Shown here piece after piece: positions 63,301-64,000 of a DNA stretch of 64,000 bases; positions within the stretch are counted from its first letter, which is position 1; every line of letters starts with the position of its first letter. The DNA comes from Himantopus leucocephalus (Eukaryota > Chordata > Aves > Charadriiformes > Recurvirostridae). The position numbers and the translations under genes are program-made. Under the pieces are notes generated by a model. The model made no database searches and was not told the origin of the DNA. It worked only from the letters and a program-made list of their open reading frames with translations. The stretch covers positions 76,844,533 to 76,908,532 of the forward strand of contig RSEF01000004.1 in NCBI GenBank assembly GCA_003993805.1. Reading direction: 5' to 3'.

Positions 63301-64000
63301 TCCATAAAGTCCAGTTTTGTCCTTATCAGTACTTACTTTGATGTGGTTTTTTTGTACTATGGACTTACCTCCTTGAAAATGAAAGGAAAAACTGTCTTTG
63401 TATTTAATGTATGGGAATGGAGAGAGGCACTTGATATTTTGCAGCAGCAGGCAAAATAAGAAATGCAGGGAAAGAATCTTCAAGGGCATGAAATAAAAAG
63501 GAGCTATCAACAGTCATACTCATCCTCTTCTTCCCTGATGAAAAGTGACAAAGCCCTGTTTATTTTGTTGTGTTTCTATTTTTTACTAGCTGCTTGGTAA
63601 AGGAAACAATATTTTTAATAGGTGGATATTTCTAGTGTGTGTAAGGAGATGGTGTCTTTCATTTAGACTTTCCATTCTAAATCAGTTATAGATTTTTTGA
63701 GGCATCCGTATATGTCTAATTCACGTCCCGTGAAAAGTCAGTCATCCTCTGCTAGTGTCAAAAAATGTCATTGAAACACAGATGTGAACAGAAAAGAGTG
63801 GACCAAATTAAGGTCTCACTGTGACATATGATGGAGAAGTCTGACTAAGCTAAAATTGTGGGGATTTCATTATTACGTAGTCATTGGCTTAGTCAAAGCT
63901 AGAGGTGTAGGTTTGTTTCAGGTATAAACAAAACAGGGAAACGGGCAATATTAACAAATAACTGTGTGAGTTCAAAATGGTGTGGATAATGGGAGTCCTT
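60322..64000. other. AT-rich unique sequence, no gene recognised
   Basis: No supported gene. CAG|GTGAGT at 61357-61365 is a perfect donor consensus but I see no convincing acceptor or open frame before it. The 135-codon frame 63510-63103 (-) contains a splice-like TCATCACTGCAG and a downstream GTAAAC but lacks a pyrimidine tract; I treat it as chance. A CAG/CAA/AGT triplet-rich tract lies at 62337-62381 and poly-T near 62241-62252. Confidence 0.5.
62337..62381. repeat. Imperfect (AGC)n-type triplet tract
   Basis: GCAGCAGTAACAGCAACAGG followed by further AGCAG units; interrupted triplet repeat of about 45 bp. Confidence 0.75.

Noticed and set aside
63103..63510. 135-codon frame (-) with CTGCAG and GTAAAC splice-like words
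   Set aside because: The acceptor lacks a pyrimidine tract and the peptide is not recognisable. Treated as chance.
1..64000. CRISPR arrays, operons, prokaryotic mobile elements
   Set aside because: Repeats found are CR1, LTR, microsatellites and N-joined duplications. Nothing shows regularly spaced unique spacers or bacterial gene density, and the sequence is clearly vertebrate.

Overview
This window looks like a non-coding (intergenic or deep intronic) stretch of a bird nuclear genome. The evidence is interspersed CR1 LINE fragments that end in the avian-type octamer tail (GATTCTAT), two LTR fragments ending ...ACCACGACA and ...ACCCACCACA that I recall from avian ERVL-class endogenous retroviruses, AT-rich background sequence, dinucleotide microsatellites, splice-like signals without long reading frames, and assembly gaps of exactly 100 N. 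There are no bacterial-style operons, no rRNA, no CRISPR and no complete protein-coding gene. Nearly all open frames are chance frames. The few with real homology are pieces of CR1 reverse-transcriptase ORF2.

Layout. 1-4796: AT-rich unique sequence. 4797-5065: young CR1 3' end (+). 5066-7311: unique sequence with a purine-rich stretch and one duplicated block around a single N. 7312-7785: a 100-N gap followed by the 3' part of an ERV LTR (+). 7786-16561: unique sequence with a repeated ~116 bp unit at 13323-13613. 16562-17620: older, internally deleted CR1 (-). 19397-19583: second young CR1 3' end (+), cut by an N. 19584-32557: unique sequence, a GC-rich island at 27066-27545, short tandem duplications and a 23-N gap. 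32558-33095: CR1 (-) with a 100-N gap inside. 33096-53692: unique sequence with three N-separated duplications. 53693-55385: a dense nested repeat cluster (LTR, CR1, initiator-tRNA-like fragment, CR1, gap, CR1). 59605-60195: an ancient CR1 relic (-). The rest is unique sequence.

The most notable points are: (1) a 36 bp relic matching the anticodon and T arms of initiator tRNA-Met, on the same strand as and just upstream of a 5'-truncated CR1, which could be a LINE template-switch chimera; (2) single N bases, four of which separate near-identical direct copies (plus a tripled unit with two Ns), probably false duplications from failed contig joins or haplotypes; (3) all three 100-N gaps lie in or against transposable elements; (4) two weak candidate exons (33674-33808 and 56025-56216) with good splice acceptors. 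I found no convincing new biological system. The single-N duplications matter for anyone using this assembly.
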